This document shows, one piece after another, positions 1-12,500 of a stretch of 64,000 nucleotides of DNA (position 1 is its first letter; each line of letters begins with the position of its first letter). The notes under the pieces are model-generated. The model did no database searches and was not told the origin of the DNA. It worked only from the letters and a program-made list of their open reading frames with translations. Both the position numbers and the translations under genes were made by a program. Source of the stretch: Uloborus plumipes (taxonomy: Eukaryota; Arthropoda; Arachnida; Araneae; Uloboridae). The stretch is taken from positions 1-64,000 of the forward strand of contig JAXGGA010003939.1 of the NCBI GenBank assembly GCA_038373865.1, in the 5' to 3' direction.

Positions 1-513
1 AAACGTCACACGCGCTGGATCCAAAGTGGTGAAACTTAATCTTGATGCGTTGGCTCGTTTATATAGGGGCCTTAGATAAAAATAAAGTTATTGTGTATGT
101 TGCGCATTGTTTAAATAAGATTGATGATGATGTCTTGTCCAAATAAGGTTGGGTTTTTAAAATAAATTACGGCTGTTTTAAATGCGTAATTGCAACCAAG
201 GGCATAAAAATGCTTTTCAAGTTTCTCTAAATAAGTACTTCGAACTTTAGAAAAAACACGATTTTACAAACCTCTTTTTTTGGGGCTCGGTCGCCAGGTA
301 CTGCTATTAAAAGTGAAGAATCATTTGAAGTTTGTTGTAACGGGATTTAACATTAATTCAATTTCTTACAGATGCTTTTTTTTTTTAGTCGATGAAAAAC
401 TGCCTGTTTTATTGAACGCTTGAAAAATTTGCTTTGAACTACTCAATACCTTGATTATATGGGAAAAGGTGGCATGTATTTTCACATTAATATACTCTTT
501 CATTTTATTCTAG
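1..513. other. Intron of the TTC3-like gene, no feature seen
   Basis: AT-rich sequence upstream of the first recognised exon. No open frame with splice signals is convincing. It ends in a polypyrimidine stretch and the TAG acceptor at 511-513. The earlier exons of the gene must lie to the left of the window. Confidence 0.6.
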
Positions 514-594
514 ATTTATGGATTTCAAGAATGTGATATTGTGTGCATAAAGTATGCTTATGCAAAAGCATTTTATTTATCTGGAGAATATTCC
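514..594 (+). CDS. TTC3: TTC3-like exon a (TPR-like helix)
   Basis: 27 codons in phase 0, acceptor ttctag, donor gtaagt. The peptide ends in KYAYAKAFYLSGEYS, which has the spacing of small and aromatic residues of a TPR helix A/B pair. It joins directly to the next exon, which continues the helical hairpin. Confidence 0.8.
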
Positions 595-3500
595 GTAAGT
601 GAAACTTTCATGTGAATATTTAGTTGCAACTCTTGGTTTACCCTTTATCTGTTTTATCTTAAAGTGATTTTTCTCCCTTTTAAGGATTTGCAAAAGTGTA
701 TAGATATTCTTCACGAAATTCGTCAAGAACATGAAAATGTTTCATTCCCTACTGTGTATTATGGTCTTGCCTTAGCCTTTTTGAAATTAAATCGGTATTG
801 TATAATTTTATTTTTAGAAAGTTCAAAATAAATAAAATTCTGTTGATATGATTGCAATATGTTTGAATAAAACCTACATCTATTATGTGTACTCTTTTTC
901 TTCAATTTGTTGATTCATAAAATGCATTTTATCTTACTTTCTTATGACGATGAAAAACTCTTGTACTGTGTTACAATTTTTAAGATTATTGCATTTGAAG
1001 TTATTATTTATTTTCTTTTTCAAATTGTTTTTTTTTTCCCCAAGAATTAATTGCAAATTCTGTTTTTAAGTTTTTTTTTCTAGCTCTTTTTGAAATATAT
1101 TTATTTTTTAAATGAATTTATTGTTGAGCTTTGTAAACAGTAATTTTGTGTGAAGAAAAATCTTGTTCAGAAAAGTATCACAAGGAGTTTTGAAGAGGGT
1201 AAACACTTAAAGAACATGGGGGTTTGAAAATGATTTCAAATAAATATCATTGCTAACATAAACATTCATTTCTATGTTATATACACACACCCATGCAAAC
1301 ATTTTTATTTTAGATTTAAAGATAGTTTAAGTTTTTCTAAGAAGGTTGAAGAATTTTTGAACAAAGGTTTTCGTTTGAAAGTATACCCGTGGCCTGGACT
1401 TACTCAACCTATCCCTGAAACTAAAGCTGAAATCCTGAAAGTAAGATTTTTTTAGTAATCATCAGTCTTTGTAGTTTATGCACAGTTATTTGAGAGTTAT
1501 TATAACTCTATCTTTTGACCATGCAAAAATTTTCGTTTAATGCATTTGTGTAGTGACGGATATACTATGAGTAAAATGAGAAATTGTAAAACAGCAGTCG
1601 GAAACTTTGTACTATGTGAAATGAGTAAAAATAGGCAATGTTTAAAAAGTGCAAATAAAAATGATTAAAAGAGTTTAAAACTCAGCAACCAGCTGTTCCA
1701 GGGCTATAAACTGCAAACCCCATCATTAGTGCATAAAAATAAAAATAAAAACAGGTTCACATGCCAAAGACTGAAAAGTGAAGAGGGGAATCTAAGATGA
1801 ACCAGAATAAAAAAGCCACCAAGGAGCGGGAACCGAAAGCTACTACGTCAGAAGAACACACAGCCATAGGGGCTCCAAAATGAATTCAAAGATGCACATC
1901 ATATTTTTTACATAGTTCTGTGACAGGTCAAAGGGCCCCCAATCCTTTAAGTCTTCCACTGCTTATGTGCTCATTTTAATAGCTTTTTATAGATACAGTT
2001 AAAGCACATTTTGACAGAGTAAGGGACCTAAGAAACCTCTTGTAACAAAATTTTGTTCTGTGGAAATAACAGTAACCTTATGCCAATATCATTTTTAACT
2101 CGGGGGTTCTATTTTGTAACAATTTTTGCTACATCAATTTTTGTTGAAATGATATTTGATATTCCTTTGTAGGAACTTTTTCAATGTTATGCCTATAAAA
2201 ATAGTCCTTTCCTGAAAATTTTGAGGGAAAGCTCAAGCATCTTGAGCTTTTTCAGTAATCAGCCCTATCACAAAAGCAATCTTTTATATCTTTATAATGA
2301 TGTTTTCTATATTTTTTATACGGTGAGATTATTAAGTATAAAATTGAAAGATTACATTCTTTTTATATACAATAGTATCATTCCTTTATTAAGGAACTAG
2401 CCGGGTACCCGGCCCTGCCCGGGCTTCTGTGGGTGTAGGGTGGTTTAGTGAAACTCATTCATAAATTTCCCAACACTAAAGTGCATATCTATAAACATAA
2501 TGGCTACTTCTGTAAACAATGGCTATGTTATAGATAAACTATAAAAAAAAATAATGCAAGCTAAAAAAAATAGCAAGCTACAAATAATGTTTGAGTAAAT
2601 AGGAAATGTTATAAGCTTGGTATATTAAAATAAATATATATTTACAGTATCAATCGCACTGAAATTAACCATTTCCAAATATTGCTTGTTAAATAAGTCC
2701 CATTATTAGTTTCTATCCTCGTAACAACATTGGTGAGGTGAAAACATCTTATGTACCTAATTTAGAAATTTTTTTGACTATAAACACTTTCTATTCTCTA
2801 ACTATTGCCAAAATCAACTTTTTTTTTTTATTTCACCCGTTAGCGATTGTTGGCTCAGATAAATATAAAAATCCTTAGAAGGCAATAAATTCCGTACTTA
2901 CTCCAGCGAAGCCTTGGTTCAAAATTTTCAATATGATTACAATCAATATTGTTGCTGCATGGCACCAAATTTTTGCAACAATGGGTTGAAAATTTAATCA
3001 TTTAATGGGGAAATGACGTAAAATTAACTGTTTTCCATAATAGCTTTTTTAAACTAAGCTTTTTAGAAATAAATTATAGCTTATCCTGCTCCCTGTTACT
3101 GTAGCTATCTACGGTGAAAAAATGGATAAAATCGGTCCAGTAGTTTGGAAGATTACCCCGGACATACGTTTTCAAAAGTTGTCTTTTATGTATAAAGATT
3201 TCTGCTCTAAAAAATTCCACTGTGTTTTAAAAACAATCAAAACTGCCTTGCTTTTTTAATGTTTTAAAATTTTTTTCAGAATTATATTAAAGATCTTATA
3301 GAAGAATGTGAGAATCCTCCAAAACCTGTTGCTGTTTGCCGTTATGAGATTTGCTCTCAACCACACATTTATTACTCTGATCCCGATTTCAAGGGCTTTA
3401 TTTGTATTTCCTGCTCTGAACAGTGTTCCCTTCAATACCATATTACATGTTGGAGAAGTATGAAGACTGATTTGTCTTTATCAGACAAGGTAATTCATTA

Positions 3501-6500
3501 TTTTATTTTTCCAGGCTATAATTGCTCTTGTCTTGATAGATATTCATTCAGTGCAATTTTATCTTTGCAGGATTTCCTTAATAAAAATTGTTTAACCCCA
3601 GATTGTGATGGATCAGTAGTTGAAGTGAAAAATATTGATAAACAGGGCAATATTGGGAAAGTTGTGAGTATTTAACACATTTCCTTGTCTTAAATAATTT
3701 ATGAAGTATATTGCATCAACCTTTTGAACAATACACAAACCTTTTGAACAATTGACCCCCCTGTCCTCCCCCCTTAAATGACTGGCCTGGCTTAGATCCG
3801 AAATTTATTACAATTTAAACTTGATTAACCGAAACCATCAAGAAAAAACCGTTAAGAAATAAATTTCCAAAAGATCATAAACATTGTCAAATGAATGAAA
3901 CCACTTATGAATAAATTAGCAATAAATTTGCAAATAGGAAAATTATGTACCAAAGCAATAAAATGAAATGAAATTAAATTAAACAAAAAATGTGAGCAAA
4001 ACATTAAAATGTAAAGATAAGTTACACGAAAAGCCAAAGGCTAACAAATATAATTTATACAAATGGACGCCAAACAGCAGAAAAATAGGTTTTTTTCAAA
4101 ATGTGAAAGAATTCTCAAAAATCAAGATCTGATGGGTTAGGGCATTTTTGGACAATTTGAACAGAAATAAAATGGAAAGAATGATTCTTGTCCCAACAAT
4201 GTTGCGCAATACTAGACTTATTTAATTTTTGCTTTTTCACATACTTCTGATGTTCTTTTAAGCAGAATTTCAAAGCCTGTCGCGTCTGTCCTAAATAGGA
4301 GAGATTGCAAATGGGTCATTCCATTTTAAATCAACAAATTTTCAAAAAAGTTGTTGCATCACCATTTTTGATTTTGATGAAAATTTGCATGTGTATTCCT
4401 TTTACTTCCCAGAGTTCAAAATAGTGTTCATTTCATTTTTAAAAAATTTACCCTTTGATATATAGGCCATTTTTGTTGTTAGTAACAGCGAAAATCGGGC
4501 ACGTTGGTGCTTTGTCTTATGAACTATAACTTTTTTTCTATCAAAGATTTTGAGCTCAAATATAGCTCATTGGAAAGCTAAGAAAAAGATCTTTTTATAT
4601 ATGCTATTAATAAATTTCAGATTTAAAAAAAATACTTATTTTTTCAAGGTCAAAGTTCACGACGAAAATGACATTTTTTACTATTTTCGCACGTTAAAAA
4701 AACCATGAAGGGTTCAAAGTAACAAGCCCATTTCTTCATCATATATTCATAGCCATGGTTACTTACTGTATAAAAAAAATTGGCTTGTTACTCCACCCCC
4801 TTTATGAGATATGCCCCCCTAAAGTTGTAAATTTTTTAAAAAATCCAATTTTCAGCGCTAAAAAAATGCATGTGGGGGACAAGATAAAAAAATTTTTATT
4901 TGTGGTATTTTAAGTACTTTTTACCAGCTTTCTAATAAAATAAAAGTTGCTTTGTTATTCAAGGGCGTTTGGCAGATATAAGGGACTGAACTTTCAAAAA
5001 ATTGTACAAAAACAACACGATTATTTTCATTTTTTTAAATCTTTTTTTTTATTTAAATGTAATTATATACCTTATTCTTTGCCTTAAATGCTAAAAAAAG
5101 ACTAAGACGAGCAATGAAGAAACATATTTAAAGTTTAATAAGATAATTTAATATTTTTAACACCTGGGAATATAGAATACCACTAAACTTGTCTGATTTT
5201 TAAACATCTTATTGCTACCTACAACAGGACTGAGCATTTCTCAACTTGTCCAGGTTTGTTCATACCATGTGATCATCCTTGTTCTGGCTTGCTCGCACAT
5301 GTGTATCTTATTTGTCTTTCAAATTCTGAAAAAAGTAGGTTGTTGAGCTAATGTTTCTGCTGTAAAATCTTGTGAAGCTGATGTGATTTCTTTTCATTTC
5401 AAGTTCATTCATATTCACAGAATGTTTTGTTAAAGGTAAAAGAAGAAATTTTTTAGAATCTCTAAATATAAATTTAAATTTGTCTTTCTACACGTAAATT
5501 GTGAATAAGTTATGGCTAACCCTAAATGCTCCATAGGAGTGTTTTTAAGTTACAGTAGGCAGTTTACTGTAAATAGTATTTCTGAGTACAGTGATGATAA
5601 TAAAACTTTACTTCACCTGAGAACTGGGTGTAAAACTATTGAAACTGTTTGTACCTACCAGCAAGAAGTTCCATAAAGGTGGCAAAACTTGGCAAGACAT
5701 TTTTTTGCATGGTAGGTACAAATAGTTTCAATAGTTTTACACCCAGTACTCAGGTGCAGTAAGTTTTATCATCATCACTGTACTCAGAAATACTATTTAC
5801 AGTACCTACTGTAACTTAAAATATTACAATCATCATTCTCAAAAACTCCTATGGAGCATTTAGGGTTATTCATAACTTATTCACAGTTTACATGTAGAAA
5901 GACAAATTTAAATTTATATTTAAGGATTCTAAAGAATTTCTTCTTTTACCTTTAACAAAACATTCTGTGAGTATGAATGAACTTGAAATGAAAAGAAATC
6001 ACATCAGCTTCACAAGATTTTACAGCAGAAACACTAGCTCAACAACCTACTTTTTTCAGAATTTAAAGACAAATAAGATACACATGTGAGAGCAAGCCAG
6101 AACAAGGATGACCTTATGGTATGAACAAACCTGGACAAGTTGAGAAATGCTCAGTCCTGTTGTAGGTAGCAATCAGATGTTTAAAAATCAGACAAGTTTA
6201 GTGGTATTCTATATTCCCAGGTATTAAAAATATTAAACTATCTTATTAAACTTTAAATATGTTTCTTCATTGCTCGTCTTAAGTCTTTTTTTAGCATTTA
6301 AGGCAAAGAATAAGGTATATAATTACATTTAAATAAAAAAAAGATTAAAAAAATGAAAATAATCGTGTTGTTTTTGTGCAATTTTTTGAAAGTTCAGTCC
6401 CTTATATCTGTCAAACGCCCTTGAATAACAAAGCAACTTTTGTTTTATTAGAAAGCTGGTAAAAAGTACTTATAATACCACAAATAAAATTTTTTTTATC

Positions 6501-9500
6501 TTGTCCCCCACATGCCTTTTTTTAACGCTGAAAATTGGATTTTTTAAAAAATTTACAACTTTAGGGGGGCATATCTCATAAAGGGGGAGGAGTAACAAGC
6601 CAATTTTTTTTATGCAGTAAGTAACCATGGCTATGAATATATGATGAGGAAATGGACTTGTTACTTTGAACCCTTCATGGTTTTTTTAACGTTCGAAAAT
6701 AGTAAAAAATGTCATTTTCGTCGTGAACTTTGACCTTGAAAAAATAAGTATTTTTTGAAAATCTGAAATTTATTGATAGCATATATAAAAAGATCTTTTT
6801 CTTAGCTTTCCAATGAGCTATATTTGAGCTCAAAATCTTTGATAGAAAAAAAGTTATAGCTCATAAGACAAAGCATCAAAACCCCCGATTTTCGCTGTTG
6901 CCAACATCAAAAATGGCCTATATATCAAAGGGTAACATTTTTAAAAATAAAATGAACACTATTTTGAGCTCTGGGAAGTAAAAGGAATATACATGCCAAT
7001 TTTCATCAAAATCAAAAATGATGATGCGCACCCCATTTGTTGATTTAAAATGGAATGACCCAAATGCAATTAATTTTATAAATACCACAACTGTTAAGAG
7101 AATGAATTGGATCTTTAAGAGAAGAGAAACATAGTTTATTCATAGGAGAGAATACCACTTGGAAATTGAAACGTTTGAGAATCTTAGCAATCTGATAACT
7201 CACAGAGGGAAAGAATGGCAAAACAACCAAATTCTTTCTGATGACAGTGCTCTCAACAATAGTCGTTTTGGATTTATTAGAAAGTTTTCTAAAAATGGAA
7301 TCAATCAAAGTAGGCAGGGGCGGATACAAGAGGGACTCTTCTCCAGCAGTTTTTCGACTTTGAAGTTCAAAAATGGCAATTGTAGATGATCTTCGATGAT
7401 ACTATGAGAAGTGGTTCGGATTCAGGGCTCTGATCTGGATTTTTTTGGAAATTGAAGACCGAAACATTTGTAATAAACATGTGTTAACCAGGATATGTGG
7501 TGAAAAAAAGGGGGCAAGTAGAAAACAAAAACCAATCGCCCCTCCCTTAGAACATTTCTGGATCTGCCCTTGAAAGTAGGAGGATAGTTTTTATCAATTG
7601 GCCACAGCTTTAAGATAGTTGAGTTCAGCTTTAAGAAGTTCCGGTGAAGAACAAGGATTAATAGCATGGTAAACAAATGAATTAAATGCAGCATATTTTT
7701 GACTAGGAGGATGAGATGAAAGTTGATGAGGAGGTAACGAGACAGCAAAAGGTTTGCGATAAACGGTAGTTTCAAAGCCTAATTCTGTACAAGAAACTAG
7801 AACATCAAGAAAAGGAATGCAATTATCCTGTTCTTTCTCACAAGAGAATTGAATATGAGGATCTATAGAATTTTAAATGGATAAAATATCATCATTTTGA
7901 AGTCTGTTCAGTCTATTCCTTTGAGTGTTAAACGATCTGGTATTCCCTCTATTAGTCTGTGGGCCAAGCACCAATACCGTTCAAGTTTGTTTACCAATCT
8001 CTGGGACTACGGGAACTTGCTTGAAATCTATTAATAGTGATGTACTGAATCGAAAAATCCAATGTTCCCAATCGGAGCTTGTCTCATTAAGTTTTAATTA
8101 ATAACTGAAATAGGGACTACATTCCTTAGCCTGTTGGCTCTTTCACAACAAAAATTGTCTCTAGGTGGCGCTTTTGCACAAAATATTTGTAATTTAAAAT
8201 TTCAATAAACAGTTTTTCTACCTTAATCTTTCTTTTCCATACGATTTTATGTTAAAAAATATATTAATAAGTTATATACTTACTTCATATCTTTTGTGAT
8301 TCAATAACAAAGAAAATCGAAATATGTATCAATCCGCATTTCGCTTGCTCTTAATCTCGGTGTTTCTTTAATTGAACTACTATAGCCTACACGGATGGAC
8401 AATTCTTGTTTTCATGTTAAACCTCTCTGTTTCTTATCATTGCTGCATTTTTTTAACAGACAATATTTTAAGTTAATTTTGTATGACTGTTTTATAACTT
8501 GGCATGCAGTTTTATTTCTAATTAATATTATAATACACCTTACTGCTGGTTGGAAAAATAATGCATTGGGTCTTTACTTATTATATCAACTACGCTCCGT
8601 ATTTACCCATTTATTTACATGAAATACTAAATTTGCGTGTGATACATGCGTATGCTCACAGTGAATAAGTGTTTGTAAATTTGTGGCTGATATATAAACT
8701 ACGAATGTATTTTGTAACATAAAGAAAGACCAGGTTATAGAGCAAGCTGGTAATCGAAATCAAAAAACAAAGAGAGGATTGACAAGAATCAAGGGTGGGG
8801 CTAACAAAATAAAGGCAGGAGCCCTATAGTCTTCAGAACCTATTTTTGAACGTAAAAAGCCTGAATTTCGACTAAAATACAAAAAATCAGCTACAATTGA
8901 AACAAAGTGCAGGAACTCAGCTCCAATGAGCTCTGCAGAAAGTTAAACCCTGTCATAGAGGCATCTCTCTCTATCTTGTGTGTAATTTGCTGGAAGAACA
9001 AAAAAAAGGGGGAGTTCAGGAAAAAAGATTTTTAACCTGCAGAAATTCAAAAAAAGGAATCAGTGGTAAATAATTCATTGAGTACGCATTATAAATACTG
9101 ACATCATTGAAATAGTGAAAGACTATTTCTACTGCACTAGATAATTTGTAAAACACATCTTCAATGCATACCAAAAAACTCCTTCTTCAAAATAATTTAC
9201 ATGAAGGTGCAAAAATATTCATTAAATTAAGCTCTTGTGTCAGCAGATGTGCATAAATGATTTTTCTGATCATGATAATTCAGTTAGAATTAATATTTGA
9301 TAAATTTGACGAAGAATTTCATCCATAAACTCACATTTTTAGCATTGACAAGGGTATTCCTTGTAACGCCGAAACACGTGTATGCCGTTTTCCTGCTGTT
9401 TTGCTTTTAATATGTTTTTTTCATTACACAAAGGTATTTATTTTATTTTTTCAAATTTATATTAAAATTGAAAAATTGTTTACTTATTTTTGTTAACACT

Positions 9501-12500
9501 TTTTTTTATTTTTATAAATATCTATCTATCTACTGTCCAACCTCGAAACCCGCGCCGAGCACCGTTGAACGGTTCTGTTTTAAAAAGGCAGGCAGCTTGA
9601 TTACGAAAATGCACAATGGCAGCAATTCTACTTTGTCTGATATCATTTTATTTTCATAGACCTGGTAAGGAAGAGAAAAAAAAAAAAAAAACAAGAGGAT
9701 TGACAAGAATCGATCAACACCTCAAATAAACGAATCCAAAGAAAAACAAAACAAAGAAAAATCCCTTCCCATTCCTTATCTCTTTTATCACAATCACCCC
9801 TAGTTTCATAAAATCAATTGAGACCTGACGCATGCACAAATTCGAGGAAGTGTCATGCACAAATTCGAGGAAGTGTCGCCGAAAAGAATATCAAACAGTA
9901 TCTATCTATCCATCTCTGCATATACATATATGAATAGAGACACACATTTTTATGATATTTAACGTAATTATCCGCCTCTAGAATTTCATTTTCGCCTATT
10001 TTGTCATGTATTTTTTATGGTCTGTAAAAAATTAATAAGACAGTATTTTTTTGGGAACATTGTGTTTTTTTTCATCTGTAGACTCCAAGGATTCAGAAAA
10101 ATATCACATTTTGTAGTCCCGGAAGTTGGCAAACGAAACCATGTTTCTAAGCATTTTTTGTGCCTTCGTCTCACAGACTATATTGCTAATTGTGCTAGAT
10201 TTTATGCTTTACCCAAGGTACATAAAACTGGTATTCCATTTAGACCGATTATATCCAATATCGGTACTGCTTCTTATAAACTTGCTAAATATTTAGTCTC
10301 TGTGTTTTCTCCACTTATAATTCATAATTTATTCAGGGCTAAAAATTCTGTAGATTTCGTTAAGAAAATTCATAATTTCGTTCCTAAAGATTCGTTTATG
10401 ACTTCTTTTGATGTTAAATTCTTATTTACCAACGTTCCAATCGAGGGTGCATTGTTATGCCTTCAAAGAAGACTTTCAGAATTTCATTTCACCTCTAAGG
10501 AAATTGAGGAATTAATTTTCCTTACCCGTACATGTATTAAGCAATGTTCTTTTGCTTTCAATGCGAAATTTTACACTATGTTAGATGGTCTGGCTATGGG
10601 TAACCCATTAACCCTCTCGCTGCGTATTTTTTTTATCAAATAGGTTCAAAAATTGCGTATTTTTTTCTTTCAGCTCTGAAAAGCGCGCGCAAAATGCTAA
10701 AAAAAATTCTTTTTATATTTCACAGAAACGTGGACAACTAACGCCATCTGTTAGTCGACATCTAAATAAACAATTAAACATTACAGAAAAGCGGAAATGA
10801 AACCATGAACGGGGAAAGTGCGGGTTGCACACTTAAATAGACGGCAAAAACACATCCCCGCGGTAATCGCGGGTTGCGCAAATTTTGCTACTTCTACGTT
10901 GCCCGTGGAAATCGCGGGATGCGCAGCGAGAGGGTTAAGCCCCATTCTTAGTGATATTTACATGCATTATTTTGAGGTTAAGTTGTTCCAAAAATTACAG
11001 TTTCAATTTTATGTTAGATATGTTGACGACTGTTTTGTTCTAATGAGCCATAACCAGTTTCAAAATGATGATACTTTATCCATTTTAAATTCTATATATC
11101 CTCATATTCAATTCTCTTGTGAGAAAGAACAGGATAATTGCATTCCCTTTCTTGATGTTCTAGTTTCTCGTACAGAATTCGGCTTTAAAACTACCGTTTA
11201 TCGCAAACCTTTTGCTGTCTCGTTGCCTCCTCATCGACTTTCATCTCACCCTCCTAGTCAAAAATATGCTGCATTTAATTCGTTTGTTTACCGTGCTATT
11301 AATCTTTGTTCTTCACCGGAACTTCTTAAAGCTGAACTCAACTATCTTAAAGCTGTGGCAATTGATAGAAACTATCCTCATACTCTGATTGATTCCATTT
11401 TTAGAAAACTTTCTAATAAATCCGAAATGACTATTGTTGAGAGAACTATCATCAGAAAAAATTTGGTTGTTTTGCCATTCTTTCCCTCTGTGAGATATCA
11501 GGTTGCTAAGATGCTCGAACGTTTCAATTTCCATTTGGTATTCTCTCCTATGAATAAACTATGTTTCTCTTCTCTTAAAGATCCCATTCATCCTCTTAAC
11601 AGTTGCGGTATTTATAAAATTAATTGCATTTGCAATCTCTTCTATATAGGTCAGACGCAACGGGCTTTGAAATTTCGCTTAAAAGAACATCAGAAGTATG
11701 TGAAAAAGCAAAAATTAAATAAGTCTAGTATTGCGCAACATTGTTGGGACAAGAATCATTCTTTCGATTTTAATTCTTTTCAAATTGTCCATAAATGCCC
11801 CAACCCATTAGATCTTAATTTTTGGGAATCCTTTCACATTTTGAAAAACAGTTCTGACTTAGTTAACGATCTAAATGCTATTCCTTATTTTTCTGCTGTT
11901 TAGCGTCCATTTGTATAAATTATATTTGTTAACCTTTGGCTGTTCGTGTCGCTTATCTTTACATTTCAATTTTTTGCTCACGTTTTTAATAATTTCATTT
12001 CATTTTATTACATTCTGTTTTCTTTCTGCTGTTTTTTCTGTGTGTGACAATTGCTTCGGTACATAATTTACCTATTTGCAAATTTATTGCTTATTTATTC
12101 ATAAGTGATTTCATTCATTTGACAGTGTTTATGATCTTTCAAATCTTTTGGAAATTTATTTCTTAACAGCTTTTTCTTGATGGTTTCATGTAATAAATTT
12201 CGGCTCTAAGCATTGTCTTGTTTGTTTTGTTATTATCCAGTTTTTGTCATTTATACTGTCTTTTGTTATCGGATGATTCTTCATCCTAAAGCTCACACTA
12301 CATGCTTTGAGAAAGGGGTTCCTTTTAGCCCCGAAACACGTGTCTGCAGTATACCTGTATATTTGTTCATCTTTAACGTTGGATTAAAACTTCACAAGGG
12401 TGTTTATGTTTTTTTTTTTTTTTTTTTTGCTAAAGCCAAAAATTGTGGTGTTATTTGCAATGCACACTGAAGTGAGAGTCACGAACATGTCCACTTGATT

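Larger units (their letters stand above)
3785..7905 (-). mobile_element. Penelope-like element, copy 2, 5'-truncated and twice interrupted
   Basis: On the minus strand this matches the plus-strand Penelope copy at about 11060-12195, including the 3' untranslated part (3785-4190). It starts just after the RT catalytic motif, so it keeps only the RT C-terminal part and the GIY-YIG region and cannot be autonomous. It is split by a foldback element (4313-7061) just before the YIG motif and by a hAT MITE (7315-7572). Remaining reading frames on the minus strand lie at 7045-7329 and about 7575-7775. Because the other copy supplies the empty site, the target duplications of both insertions can be read directly. 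Confidence 0.85.
9338..12420 (+). mobile_element. Penelope-like element, copy 1 (RT + GIY-YIG)
   Basis: Related terminal sequences around 9340-9450 and 12305-12410 flank the coding body in direct orientation, as expected of Penelope terminal repeats (pLTR). Both contain a GAAACACGTGT motif. Between them lies the RT/endonuclease frame, broken by a MITE. The 3' untranslated part matches copy 2. Sequence between about 9450 and 10100 is not recognisably coding, so the N-terminal part of the protein is missing or diverged. Confidence 0.75.
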
